DNA from: Elgaria multicarinata webbii
Taxonomy: Eukaryota; Chordata; Lepidosauria; Squamata; Anguidae
Assembly (NCBI RefSeq): GCF_023053635.1
Contig: NC_086175.1
Coordinates: forward strand, 118,370,740-118,434,739
Length of the DNA: 64,000 nucleotides
Reading direction: 5' to 3'
Under the pieces are notes generated by a model. The model was not told the origin of the DNA and ran no database searches. It saw only the letters and a program-made list of their open reading frames with translations. A program made the position numbers and the translations under genes. Shown here piece by piece: positions 61,234 to 64,000 of the stretch (the stretch's first letter is position 1; each line of letters starts with the position of its first letter).

Positions 61234-61924
61234 TGGGAGGGTTCTGCCACTGTGGGTAAAAGCCAGTGGAGGCAGGTAGCTCTGATTTCGGTGGGGCTGT
61301 GAATCCATTCTGGGTTTCAGTCAGAACCAGTCAGAACTCTAAAGGTGCTGGGAATAGGGTTCAGCACCTTGAATAGCTCCCTTAAGAGTTCTGGCTGAAA
61401 CACAAAATGGATTCACAGCCCCACCGAAATCGGAGCCCCCAGCCTCCACTGGTTAAATCTGACCAGCTCGAAGCGTGCGCCTTAAACACACACACGTGTG
61501 AATCCCTTAAACGCGCTTCTCGCCAGGAAGGCGGGTTTACTACCATTCACAATAACGCCTTTAATAAATGAACCGGTCTCACCCACACTGGCGTTGCTGC
61601 CCTTTCCCCATCCCTGTCACAAGGAACCCACCCGCCCCGCGCTTCCCGAGAGGCCCGGCTGCTGTGAGGATACGTGCAGGGGACGAAGGCGTTCAAGGGC
61701 CGGCGGCCGAGGCCCCGCGCCGGGGCGCTTTCCGAGAGGCCCTTCCTCCAGCATGGGGTCGCGGTGGCGGGGCCGGCGCTGCCTTCTTCCCCCTCCCCGC
61801 CCGCGGGGGCTTCGGCTTGGGCTGCCCCTCGCCCGTAGCTGGAGCAGTAGTTGTTGTTGCCGCCACCGCCGAAGATACTGCTGCTGCTGCTGCTGCCGCT
61901 GCCGCCGCCGCCGCCAAGCTCCAT
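28920..61924 (-). CDS. CEP126: CEP126, centrosomal protein 126 (complete, 12 coding exons)
   Basis: Known role: CEP126 (KIAA1377) sits at the centrosome, pericentriolar satellites and basal body, and is needed for microtubule organisation, spindle assembly and cilium formation. Exons in transcript order: 61924-61674, 58048-57929, 54203-54055, 51589-51499, 49644-49452, 43137-41055, 39486-39322, 36833-36709, 34650-34563, 33810-33607, 31588-31524, 29015-28920. Total 3630 bases, 1209 residues plus stop; human has 1117. All junction phases agree. Layout: low-complexity N-terminus; charged helical region about residues 84-175; a 694-codon exon with SILK and RVxF-like motifs (595-619) and a basic stretch (about 780-840); a basic conserved C-terminal part. 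Exon 1 is the weakest call. CFAP300 lies downstream on the same strand. Confidence 0.93.
29540..29835 (-). mobile_element. L2-type LINE 3' end (antisense)
   Basis: ATTTATTTATATAGCACCAA, CAATGTACTTGGTGCTGTAC and the downstream part mirror the L2 tail at 59850-60185. In CEP126 intron 11. Confidence 0.75.
30090..30440. other. Unassigned repeat-like DNA with T-tract
   Basis: A 17-T tract at about 30103-30119 is followed by GC-richer DNA ending CACCAAAGTGGCCTACCCCT. It resembles a worn MITE but I could not define both ends. Small open frames are not convincing. Confidence 0.3.
30937..31077. mobile_element. MITE family B, copy 3 (TSD TCT)
   Basis: Ends GGCCATGGCCAGACCAGGCC and CCTTAGGTCTAGCTAAGGCC, with TCT at 30934-30936 and 31078-31080. 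Central palindrome around CGGGATTGTCCCGGGATCAT. Confidence 0.78.
31360..31455 (-). mobile_element. CR1 3'-end fragment (antisense)
   Basis: TTATAAGAACAGCTGTAGCT, GGATCAGATTAGCATC and CCAGCATTCGGGGTCTAACA fit a worn CR1 3' family. Confidence 0.5.
31524..31588 (-). CDS. CEP126: CEP126 exon 11
   Basis: 65 bp. Acceptor CAATTTAG before 31588, donor TTTG|GTAAGC after 31524. Encodes VHETINKTPSSTDILQTVSP then L; its first two bases complete an asparagine codon from exon 10. Confidence 0.88.
31830..32010 (+). mobile_element. CR1 3'-end fragment
   Basis: GGCCTGCTTGTGGGCTTCCG, AGAGGCTTCTGGTTGGC and GAAACAGGATGTGCTTGATG then GGACCTTTCCAGC, ending in GGCTCTTTTTATT: a CR1 3' family with the close TCCAGCA-AGGCTCTT. 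Confidence 0.6.
32010..32560. other. GT-rich unassigned stretch
   Basis: Strong strand bias: many TGTTTTG, GTGTGGT and GTTTTGCC runs on the plus strand. No family recognised and no convincing open frame. May be a worn retroelement 3' part. Confidence 0.35.
32800..32960 (-). mobile_element. LINE/SINE 3' tail (antisense)
   Basis: ATTTTATTTATTTGTTTATT then TTATACTGCCCATCAGCTGA and GCTGTCTGGGCAGTGCACAA, the same tail as at 11565 and 38630. Confidence 0.6.
33131..33165. repeat. (TTG)n(TTA)n microsatellite
   Basis: Compound trinucleotide run in CEP126 intron 10. Confidence 0.85.
33607..33810 (-). CDS. CEP126: CEP126 exon 10
   Basis: 204 bp. Acceptor TAGTTTCAG before 33810; donor CAGA|GTAAGT after 33607. 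Encodes ESTLQFLLAENLANMSATES, EILTGLDTAQLHKQTVVLNR, PPRQGMSALSFEEHKVLQSL and DRINQRLQ, a conserved C-terminal block. A second AG six bases upstream (exon start 33816) also keeps frame and would add Val-Ser. Confidence 0.92.
34563..34650 (-). CDS. CEP126: CEP126 exon 9
   Basis: 88 bp, starts in phase 0. Acceptor TTTTTATAG before 34650, donor GAAG|GTAATG after 34563. Encodes NISQAMKRAQSQCAYEPVQA then MGGISNADE. Confidence 0.9.
34770..34995 (+). mobile_element. tRNA-derived SINE, full length
   Basis: Head with A box GTGTAGTGGCTAGAGTG and B box GGTTCTAGCCC (worn from GGTTCGAATCC), body GCCATGGAAACTCACTGGGT, GGGCCAGCCGGAGACTCTCA, ACCTCACAGGGTTGTTG, tail GGGATATAAATAAATGAATG and (AAAT)n. This head-body-tail layout is typical of squamate tRNA SINEs. 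In CEP126 intron 8. Confidence 0.88.
35460..35680. mobile_element. Palindromic MITE pair with 20-bp hairpin
   Basis: GGCTCAGTTCAGACAACAT (35461 on) with ATGTTGTCTGATCCCAGC (35523 on) forms one short palindrome. Next to it TTGTTAACCACAAACAACCC (35559-35578) pairs with its inverse ending at 35637, and a second GGCTGGGTTCAGACAACAT follows. Related sequence, with both ends, is at 36400-36500. Confidence 0.6.
36240..36395 (+). mobile_element. L2-type LINE 3' tail
   Basis: TTAGATTGTAAGTCATATGG, then TGTACAGCGCCATGAAAATT, GATGGCGCTTTATAAATAAA and (AAAT)n. Confidence 0.7.
36400..36502. mobile_element. Palindromic MITE related to 35460
   Basis: ACATGATAACCCATGGTACA and GTGGGTTATCGTGTTGTCCG then AATCCAGCC form inverted ends. 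Confidence 0.5.
36709..36833 (-). CDS. CEP126: CEP126 exon 8
   Basis: 125 bp. Acceptor CACTTTCAG before 36833, donor AAAG|GTATAT after 36709. Encodes SVAFARRKQINENNENKRKA then LLEHRRQMAASAGWKPNSVG and K, a basic helical segment that matches human CEP126 (RRRQIVENN...RKALLEQKK as I recall). Confidence 0.92.
37085..37600. other. Unrecognised repeat-like sequence
   Basis: Contains AAAGGGGCATGGAAGTGCCCCTTT (a hairpin at 37157-37180) and text such as ACAAAATTTCAAACCAATCC and GGTGAAATTCTGAGCAACGG that reads like transposon sequence. I do not recognise the family and see no open frame with a known domain. Confidence 0.3.
38495..38880 (-). mobile_element. CR1 3' end split by a tail element and a family E MITE
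   Basis: CR1 text (GACATAAGAAGAACATAAGA, GGGTCCATCTAGCTCAGCAT) breaks at 38575; then an (ATT)n run to 38622 and a LINE/SINE tail (CATAGCTGAAGCTCTCTGGG), then a worn family E MITE (38703-38825); the CR1 resumes as GTGGCTGACCAGCTGTCAGT and CCCACAAGCGGGG. A clear nested order. Confidence 0.65.
39322..39486 (-). CDS. CEP126: CEP126 exon 7
   Basis: 165 bp. Acceptor TCTTTCAG before 39486, donor AGCA|GTAAGG after 39322. Encodes DSQHSAIPCNNNSNNADSQP, SRPNVSHITIDGGNLMGSIK and SGVRVNAIFSSQPS. Phase fits exons 6 and 8. Confidence 0.88.
39761..39803. repeat. Perfect 18-bp hairpin
   Basis: GTGTACATGCCCCAGCAT, a 7-base spacer GTACACT, then the exact reverse complement. In CEP126 intron 6. No flanking element recognised. 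Confidence 0.9.
41055..43137 (-). CDS. CEP126: CEP126 exon 6 (large central exon)
   Basis: 2083 bp, residues 269-962 and the first base of 963. Acceptor TCTGTCTCAG before 43137, donor GCTG|GTATGA after 41055. Opens DFHQEVNEIAHSESVCSVDS then LEAGE, matching human FCDEVNQITNSETLSSIDSL. Mostly disordered and rich in Ser, Asn and Asp. Motifs: KRQHVNNWL (near 338), PKSILKKGSKYEP with SILK at 595-598, INRGVKFGNQ with RGVKF at 615-619, KKLRWFDE (648 on), and basic KRPKSAKAPS / RPQSATEATK (785-815). The end, EEITILWQGVNRALAQKDGA, is well conserved. The open frame runs on into the intron for about 110 more codons, but the donor and exon 7 phase mark the true end. Confidence 0.97.
43290..46970 (-). mobile_element. 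DIRS-like tyrosine-recombinase retroelement fossil
   Basis: About 3.7 kb in CEP126 intron 5. On the minus strand, a gag-like part lies at about 45.1-46.9 kb and tyrosine-recombinase parts at about 43.7-44.8 kb, with sequence like KWKVFCVSAKANNFD and YSSIRVYLVLSQLTIFQ, and FVCYRGPKKGSQVSPQKLAS. Reverse transcriptase and RNase H were not recognised. The ends are inverted: a CTTCTTCGTGGTCTCTGTGC type repeat near 43618 faces its inverse near 46960, and 43293-43613 is itself bounded by inverted GCTTACCTGTAA / TTACAGGTAAGC, as expected of the DIRS end structure. Broken in many places and internally deleted; moderately old. Confidence 0.75.
46985..48370. other. CEP126 intron 5, no gene seen
   Basis: AT-rich DNA without a recognised element. 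The part near 47100-47380 has some repeat-like wording but no defined ends. Confidence 0.4.
48382..48521. mobile_element. MITE family B, copy 4 (TSD TGT)
   Basis: 140 bp, ends GGCCATAGCTAGACCTAAGG / CCTTAGGTCTAGCTGTGGCC, TGT on both sides (48379-48381, 48522-48524). Close to copies 5 and 6. Confidence 0.85.
48828..48967. mobile_element. MITE family B, copy 5 (TSD TTT)
   Basis: 140 bp, ends GGCCGTAGCTAGACCTAAGG / CCTTAGGTTAGCTACGGCC, flanked by TTT. It lies only 306 bp from copy 4. Confidence 0.83.
49225..49275 (-). repeat. (TTTA)n run with short L2 tail
   Basis: TTATTTATTTATTTATTT run, then TATAGCACCAGCAATAG, the very end of an L2 3' tail in reverse. Confidence 0.75.
49452..49644 (-). CDS. 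CEP126: CEP126 exon 5
   Basis: 193 bp, residues about 204-268. Acceptor CCCTGCAAG before 49644, donor TTCAG|GTATGA after 49452. Encodes TTDTAFSATRNGPFHWKLSS, ETAGFDRIKQENCRAHLDSD and QLLFQQNLDEMQQQLREQHF then DNLQ; human ends this region LEETQKLLEDQHLSNLQ, which fits well. Confidence 0.9.
49950..49963. repeat. Poly-C tract
   Basis: About 14-15 C in a row within CEP126 intron 4; likely unstable and hard to sequence. Confidence 0.85.
50690..50930 (+). mobile_element. CR1 3' end
   Basis: ATCAATGGCTACTAGTTCCT, CACCAGTTGCTGGGGAACAT, GGCAGGAGGGTGCTGTTGCA and GTGCTGGACTAGATGGAAAC, the whole of one CR1 3' family in sense orientation. Confidence 0.75.
51499..51589 (-). CDS. CEP126: CEP126 exon 4
   Basis: 91 bp. 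Acceptor ACTTGTAG before 51589, donor GTAAG|GTACAT after 51499. Encodes QRKTELKLDEALQKIQAPGF then QLSSSKVIV; human has PPLEEALKQIQESNLKSEV. A stronger-looking donor five bases earlier (ATT|GTAAGG) would break the frame with exon 5, so I prefer the later one. Confidence 0.82.
51835..51975. mobile_element. MITE family B, copy 6 (TSD TTT)
   Basis: 141 bp, ends GGCCACAGCTAGACCTAAGG and ACGTTAGGTCTAGCTATGGCC-like, flanked by TTT on both sides. The inside is inverted relative to copies 4 and 5. Confidence 0.83.
52098..52217 (-). mobile_element. SINE body (antisense), cut by an L2
   Basis: AGGAACATAGGAAGATGCCT, TATACTGAGTCAGACCATTG and CTAACTGGCAGTGGCTCCCA, as at 15539. It is interrupted at 52218 by the L2 tail. 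Confidence 0.7.
52218..52620 (-). mobile_element. L2-type LINE 3' end (antisense)
   Basis: Starts with the (TTA)n(TTTA)n tail, then TATAGCACCATCAATGTACA, TGGTGCTGTACAGATTACAC, and ends TTCCAGGCGTAAGGGGCAGC. It is the reverse of 59850-60185 and clearly the same subfamily. Confidence 0.85.
52640..52722 (-). mobile_element. Short tRNA-headed SINE (antisense)
   Basis: On the minus strand GGCCATGGCTCAGAGGTAGA then GCATCTGCCTGAGATCC is a tRNA-like head with an A box, followed by GGTAGGATACAAATG and an (AAAT)n tail. The head may instead be the displaced head of the SINE at 52098. Confidence 0.6.
53220..54020. other. CEP126 intron 3, no gene seen
   Basis: AT-rich intron. An open frame at 53809-54045 has no recognisable domain. 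Confidence 0.4.
54055..54203 (-). CDS. CEP126: CEP126 exon 3
   Basis: 149 bp, residues about 124-174. Acceptor TTTAAACAG before 54203. Encodes ALEDKWKEDEEKEQKFREQI then LLQRKLKHQEATERFQRSHL and SSSQSKRGG; human AFEEKRKEQEEKEHQIREQI matches closely. A highly charged helix, likely coiled coil. The donor GGAG|GTTTGC is weak but the only GT that keeps frame with exon 4. Confidence 0.88.
54475..54605 (+). mobile_element. hAT-type MITE family D, copy 5
   Basis: AGTGGGCAACTTGTAGCCTT, CCAGATGCTTTGGCCAACAA and the inverse AACATCTGGAGGGCCACAAG then TTGCCCACT. A long imperfect hairpin. Confidence 0.75.
55030..55196 (-). mobile_element. MITE family A, copy 5 (reverse)
   Basis: 167 bp, ends CCATATTTCTTCGATTGTAA / AATTGAAGAAATAGGG, TA on both sides. 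In the opposite orientation to the other four and somewhat worn. Confidence 0.8.
55560..55860. other. GC-richer intronic stretch
   Basis: Locally GC-rich (CCCCAGGGACCGCCCCCTTT region) within CEP126 intron 2, with no CpG island character and no domain in its frames. Nothing further recognised. Confidence 0.35.
56430..56535. mobile_element. MITE family C copy
   Basis: AAAGCACAATCTTATGCGTA, AATAAGTCCTGCTGTG and GGATTGTGCTG make the family C ends and body. Another partial copy is near 56785-56850. Confidence 0.55.
56941..56977. repeat. (TA)n microsatellite
   Basis: About 18 perfect TA units in CEP126 intron 2. Confidence 0.97.
57070..57290 (+). mobile_element. LINE 3' tail
   Basis: GGTTGTTAGCTGCCTTGAGC, CCTTTCAGGAGAGGCAGGCA and AAATGGTTAAATAAATAAAC, a typical L2-like 3' tail. 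Confidence 0.6.
57929..58048 (-). CDS. CEP126: CEP126 exon 2
   Basis: 120 bp, residues about 84-124. Donor AGAAG|GTATGT after 57929; acceptor CATGATCAG before 58048. Encodes NLKILLERDLSKERHELLKD then QRLSRNRARKHCIETNKRR; human MKIHLEKNLEEERQILLQQQ and RNRARKYFVESNRRKK match strongly. Confidence 0.92.
58966..59160. repeat. Local duplication, copy 1 (uninterrupted)
   Basis: Contains ACTTCCAGGTAAGTGTGGTT, GTGCCTCCTAACAGTTTGAT, GTTTAATATATTTTCACAGG and GGGTTAAATCTGACCAG. The same order recurs at 60419-61466, where two mobile elements have been inserted. Intron 1 of CEP126. Confidence 0.85.
59455..59573. mobile_element. Palindromic MITE, about 118 bp
   Basis: CATCCAAAACCCACAGTTGG and CCCAACCAGGACCAAATAA on the left pair with TTATTTGGTTGGTCCTAATG and CCCAGCTGTGGATTTTGGAT on the right. 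No relative of it was recognised elsewhere in the window. Confidence 0.65.
59850..60185 (+). mobile_element. L2-type LINE 3' end
   Basis: GCCCCTTACGCCTGGAACGC, TCTTCCAGAACATTTGAGAA, CACCATGTACATTGATGGTG then CTATATAAATAAATAATAAT. Sense partner of 52218-52620. A 25-bp unit (ACCCTACCCTGTGCCTG part) is doubled near 60000. Confidence 0.85.
60563..61100 (+). mobile_element. L2-type LINE, ORF2 C-terminus and tail
   Basis: Open frame for YLVRKLQLVQNMAARLVTST, GEHITPTLKSLHWLPISFQA, KYKVLVITFKALNGLGPGYL, TFSSVAPRLWNGLPEEIRK and DFKAALKTSLFWQAYPDP, the L2 C-terminal block without interruption, then CCCCGCCTCGATCC and a (TTA)n tail. 5' truncated. Fairly young by its intact frame. Confidence 0.9.
61105..61235 (+). 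mobile_element. Second L2 tail with (TAA)n
   Basis: ATGCGGCAGAGTCTTGCTAT through ATTGATGGTGCTATATAAAT and a long (AAT)n run, nearly identical to 60098-60180. Confidence 0.8.
61263..61452. mobile_element. Palindromic MITE at a TTAA-like site
   Basis: CCAGTGGAGGCAGGTAGCTC, TGATTTCGGTGGGGCTGTGA and ATCCATT on the left face the inverse AATGGATTCACAGCCCCACC, GAAATCGGAGCCCC and AGCCTCCACTGG on the right. Comparison with the duplicate at 59138 places it in GGGTTAAATC, suggesting a TTAA or TAAA target. It ends about 220 bp from CEP126 exon 1. Confidence 0.75.
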
Positions 61925-62330
61925 CCACTCCCTCAGCCCTCCGCCGCCGCCATCCTCGCCATCATCCCCACACAGGCCCGCTCAGTCCCCACCGCCCGCC
62001 CGCCCGCGGGGAATCGGTGTCTGTTTTCGCGCCTTCGACCTCTTTCGCTCGCTCGCCCGCCCGCCGGATCCCGCTCAGCGCCCCGCGGGGGGGCTCCAGG
62101 GAGCCCTCCCCGCCGACTCAGAAGCGCCCGCAGCGCAAGCCCCTCGCCTGGCTCCGGGGCGCCGCTGCCGAGACGCCATCTTAGCAACCGGAGACGCCGC
62201 TTCCTTCGCAACGGAAACCAAGGGCGACGGCGGCGAAGAAGGGGAGGCGCTTCGTGCAGGGCGGGAGGGAGGAGAGGAGAAAATGGAGGCGAGTAGGCGG
62301 CGGCGGGGACCGCGCTCGAGGGAGCGCTTG
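61590..62330 (-). promoter_or_regulatory. CEP126: CpG island, CEP126 promoter
   Basis: Dense CpG and GC-rich over about 740 bp, ending sharply into AT-rich DNA on the right. Covers exon 1 and presumed transcription start. It holds a (CTG)n/(CCG)n-type tract at 61877-61915. In human a divergent gene (ANGPTL5) lies beyond this promoter; I saw no exon of it here. Confidence 0.85.
61674..61924 (-). CDS. CEP126: CEP126 exon 1 (start codon), tentative
   Basis: 251 bp from ATG 61924-61922. Encodes MELGGGGGSGSSSSSSIFGG, GGNNNYCSSYGRGAAQ and on to PLNAFVPC. Donor TGCAC|GTATCC after 61674; phase 2 is exactly what exon 2 needs, and this is the only frame in the island where that donor works. The Gly/Ser-rich start is unlike human (MLAGRPGTRSAVGELGTESS), so the choice rests on frame, position in the island and phase. 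An alternative first exon is possible. Confidence 0.5.
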
Positions 62331-62454
62331 GTAGAATCCCTGAGGAGAAGAGCTTCAGGGAAGCCCTTTTCTCTTCCTCTACCCGAGCCTCGATCTTTCA
62401 GCGGCGAGGCTTCAGCCAGTCATCTCAACATATTGTCATGATATTTCGATGAAA

Positions 62455-62630
62455 ATAATAATAATAATTCATTATTATTAATAATAATTCATTATTATTA
62501 TTTTTATTAATTATTAATTAATTTATTAATTTAATGTATTAATTAATAATTAATTAATTGCAAATTTATTTATTTATTTATTTTAATTAATATTAATTAT
62601 TTATTAATTATTTATTAATAATAATAATAA
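62455..62630. repeat. AT-only low-complexity block
   Basis: About 175 bp almost wholly of A and T: (AAT)n, ATTAATTAAT and TTTATTTATT runs, ending where a CR1 3' end begins. Confidence 0.9.
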
Positions 62631-62631
62631 T

Positions 62632-62759
62632 GCATTCAAGAGGCAGCTGGACAACCATCTGTTAGGGATGCTTTAGGGTGGAATCCTGCATTGAGCAGGG
62701 GGTTGGACTAGATGGCCTTGTAGGCCCCTTCCAACTCTGCTGTTCTATGATTCTATGAA
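62632..62759 (+). mobile_element. CR1 LINE, 128-bp 3' end
   Basis: GCATTCAAGAGGCAGCTGGA, CAACCATCTGTTAGGGATGC, GGCCTTGTAGGCCCCTTCCA and the end TTCTATGATTCTATGA. A very short insertion, nearly identical to 18790-18912. Confidence 0.9.
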
Positions 62760-62839
62760 TAATACATCATTGAATTAATATTAATTTATTTGTGACACCA
62801 ATATACTGTTAACTGTAATAAAATCTCTCAGCGATTCAC

Positions 62840-62972
62840 AATGTTGTTTATTACATTTCTATACCACCCCATAGCTGAAGTTCTCTGGGTGGGTGAAAAG
62901 CTATTAAAAATACACTATATTATATAAGGCGTAAAAGAGAGAGTTTTGGCTATGGGGAGGTATATAAATGCA

Positions 62973-63015
<43 letters not shown>
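62840..63015 (-). mobile_element. LINE/SINE tail and (AAT)n run
   Basis: TTTATTACATTTCTATACCA, CCCCATAGCTGAAGTTCTCT as at 38630, followed by an (AAT)n microsatellite at 62974-63014. Confidence 0.65.
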
Positions 63016-63016
<1 letters not shown>

Positions 63017-63019
63017 ATC

Positions 63020-64000
63020 TCTGCTCAGGAAAGCCCCCTTTTTCAAAAAGGATGGAACTGCAAAAGGAAAAGGATTAAACCATGGTTTCGCAAGATCCCA
63101 TTACTGCAAAATAGGAGTAGGCAAGGGTGAAAGAGTGCTAATTGGGAAAAGAAGCCTAAACCTGTGTCCAAAAAGATGGTGGAAGAAAAGGAATGGGGTG
63201 GATGGGAGGGGCACCCCCACTTCTTGTCCAGGTCACAGACACCCCCCTAAGCATCCCCAGTATGCAGGATTTGTTTTGGGGAATGGGGCACACTGCACAT
63301 GAACCAATGAGAGCTGCATTAAGGGAAAAAGATGCAATAAAATTACTTTTCGAAAATGTAGCGCTTTCAGGGAAAAGATGTGGGGTTGCTGCGATGTGGC
63401 GACAGCATCATGTATCATGAATTACCCTGATGTGCTTTCACTCTGCACTAAACCACCTGTGCAGATTAGGCCCAAGGCAACATGGGACTGAACCATAGCA
63501 AAATATGAATTGAGCCTATGGCAATCTCACAGTGACTATTGCAGATTTGAATGCCCATTCTACCATAAATATATGTTTATGTCAAAAACATCCTTCCAGC
63601 CAGTCATCTCTCATTAGAAATAACCCCCTGAGGCTTAGAGTGTATGGAATTATGGATAAATGCACATGCCCTAAAATATATTTATATGTAGTGTTGTGTG
63701 TATATGTGGGTTTGTAAAATTTCCAATTTTGGATCGTGTAATATTGGGTATTACTGTACATCCTTCCAATAGTTAACAAAGAAAATAGATTGTATTAAAT
63801 ACATGGAAGTCTTATTGAGGTCAGTGTGCTTTGTTTGTGTAAATTATGTGTGCTGGACTGTAGATTATTTCCAGATGATCAGTCTGTGAAATCAGTTCAG
63901 ATTTGTGCTGTTTTGTTCACAATAGAATAGGGATTGGTAACTGGCCTATGCTCCCAGCTGCCACCCTTCTCTTTGTCTTCCTCCACACTTCTAGAAACAG
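63020..64000. other. No gene recognised to the right edge
   Basis: Mixed intergenic DNA. Small open frames on both strands carry no domain I know. The plus-strand frame at 62946 begins with poly-Asn made by the (AAT)n run, which marks it as chance. Confidence 0.4.

Larger units (their letters stand above)
60419..61466. repeat. Local duplication, copy 2 (interrupted)
   Basis: ATTTCCAGGTAAGTGTGCTT, ATGCCTCCTAACAGTTTGAT and CCAGTTTAATATATT, then L2 sequence (60563-61235), then ATATGGGAGGGTT... and a MITE (61263-61452), then TTAAATCTGACCAG. Duplicate of 58966-59160. Confidence 0.85.

Noticed and set aside
61498-62441. Plus-strand frames of 200 or more codons in the CEP126 CpG island
   Set aside because: Pro/Ala/Arg-rich frames typical of GC-rich DNA with few stops; no domain, and the gene is on the other strand.
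62946-63302. A poly-Asn protein on the plus strand
   Set aside because: The Asn run is the (AAT)n microsatellite; the rest has no domain or splice context.

Overview
This is a vertebrate nuclear window, most likely from a squamate reptile (lizard or snake). The evidence is split genes with GT-AG introns, two CpG-island promoters, many CR1 and L2 LINE pieces, tRNA-derived SINEs of squamate type, and many palindromic DNA-transposon remnants (MITEs). Nothing bacterial or viral-genomic is present.

Two host genes lie in tandem on the minus strand, and both belong to the centrosome/cilium system. CEP126 (centrosomal protein 126, KIAA1377 in human) runs from its first exon in a CpG island near 61.9 kb to a stop codon at 28.92 kb. 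I could place 12 coding exons whose phases all join, giving a model of about 1209 residues. CFAP300 (C11orf70, an axonemal dynein assembly factor) starts in a second CpG island at 21.17 kb and runs leftward. Five exons covering about 203 residues are in the window; the last roughly 64 residues of the family were not found and probably lie past the left edge. The order CEP126 then CFAP300, in the same direction, matches what I recall of human chromosome 11q22.

Layout: 1-7.8 kb, CFAP300 downstream intron, mostly repeats. 7.8-21.2 kb, CFAP300 with two larger CR1 LINEs in its introns. 21.3-28.8 kb, an intergenic block in which an L2 LINE has been split by a MITE, an LTR-like fossil, a ~102-bp minisatellite, a GC-rich 365-bp foldback element and other insertions. 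28.9-61.9 kb, CEP126, with a DIRS-like tyrosine-recombinase retroelement fossil in intron 5 (43.3-47.0 kb). 61.6-62.3 kb, the CEP126 CpG island. 62.3-64 kb, AT-rich DNA and repeat tails with no gene recognised.

Most worth a second look: paired PP1-docking-like motifs (SILK then an RVxF-type motif) in the large CEP126 exon; a local duplication in CEP126 intron 1 that gives a built-in empty site for one L2 and one MITE insertion; a 5S-rRNA-headed SINE; a young-looking foldback element between the two genes; two perfect short hairpins inside introns; and several MITE families whose target duplications can be read directly. All homology calls rest on recognition of protein and repeat sequence by eye, not on database searches.
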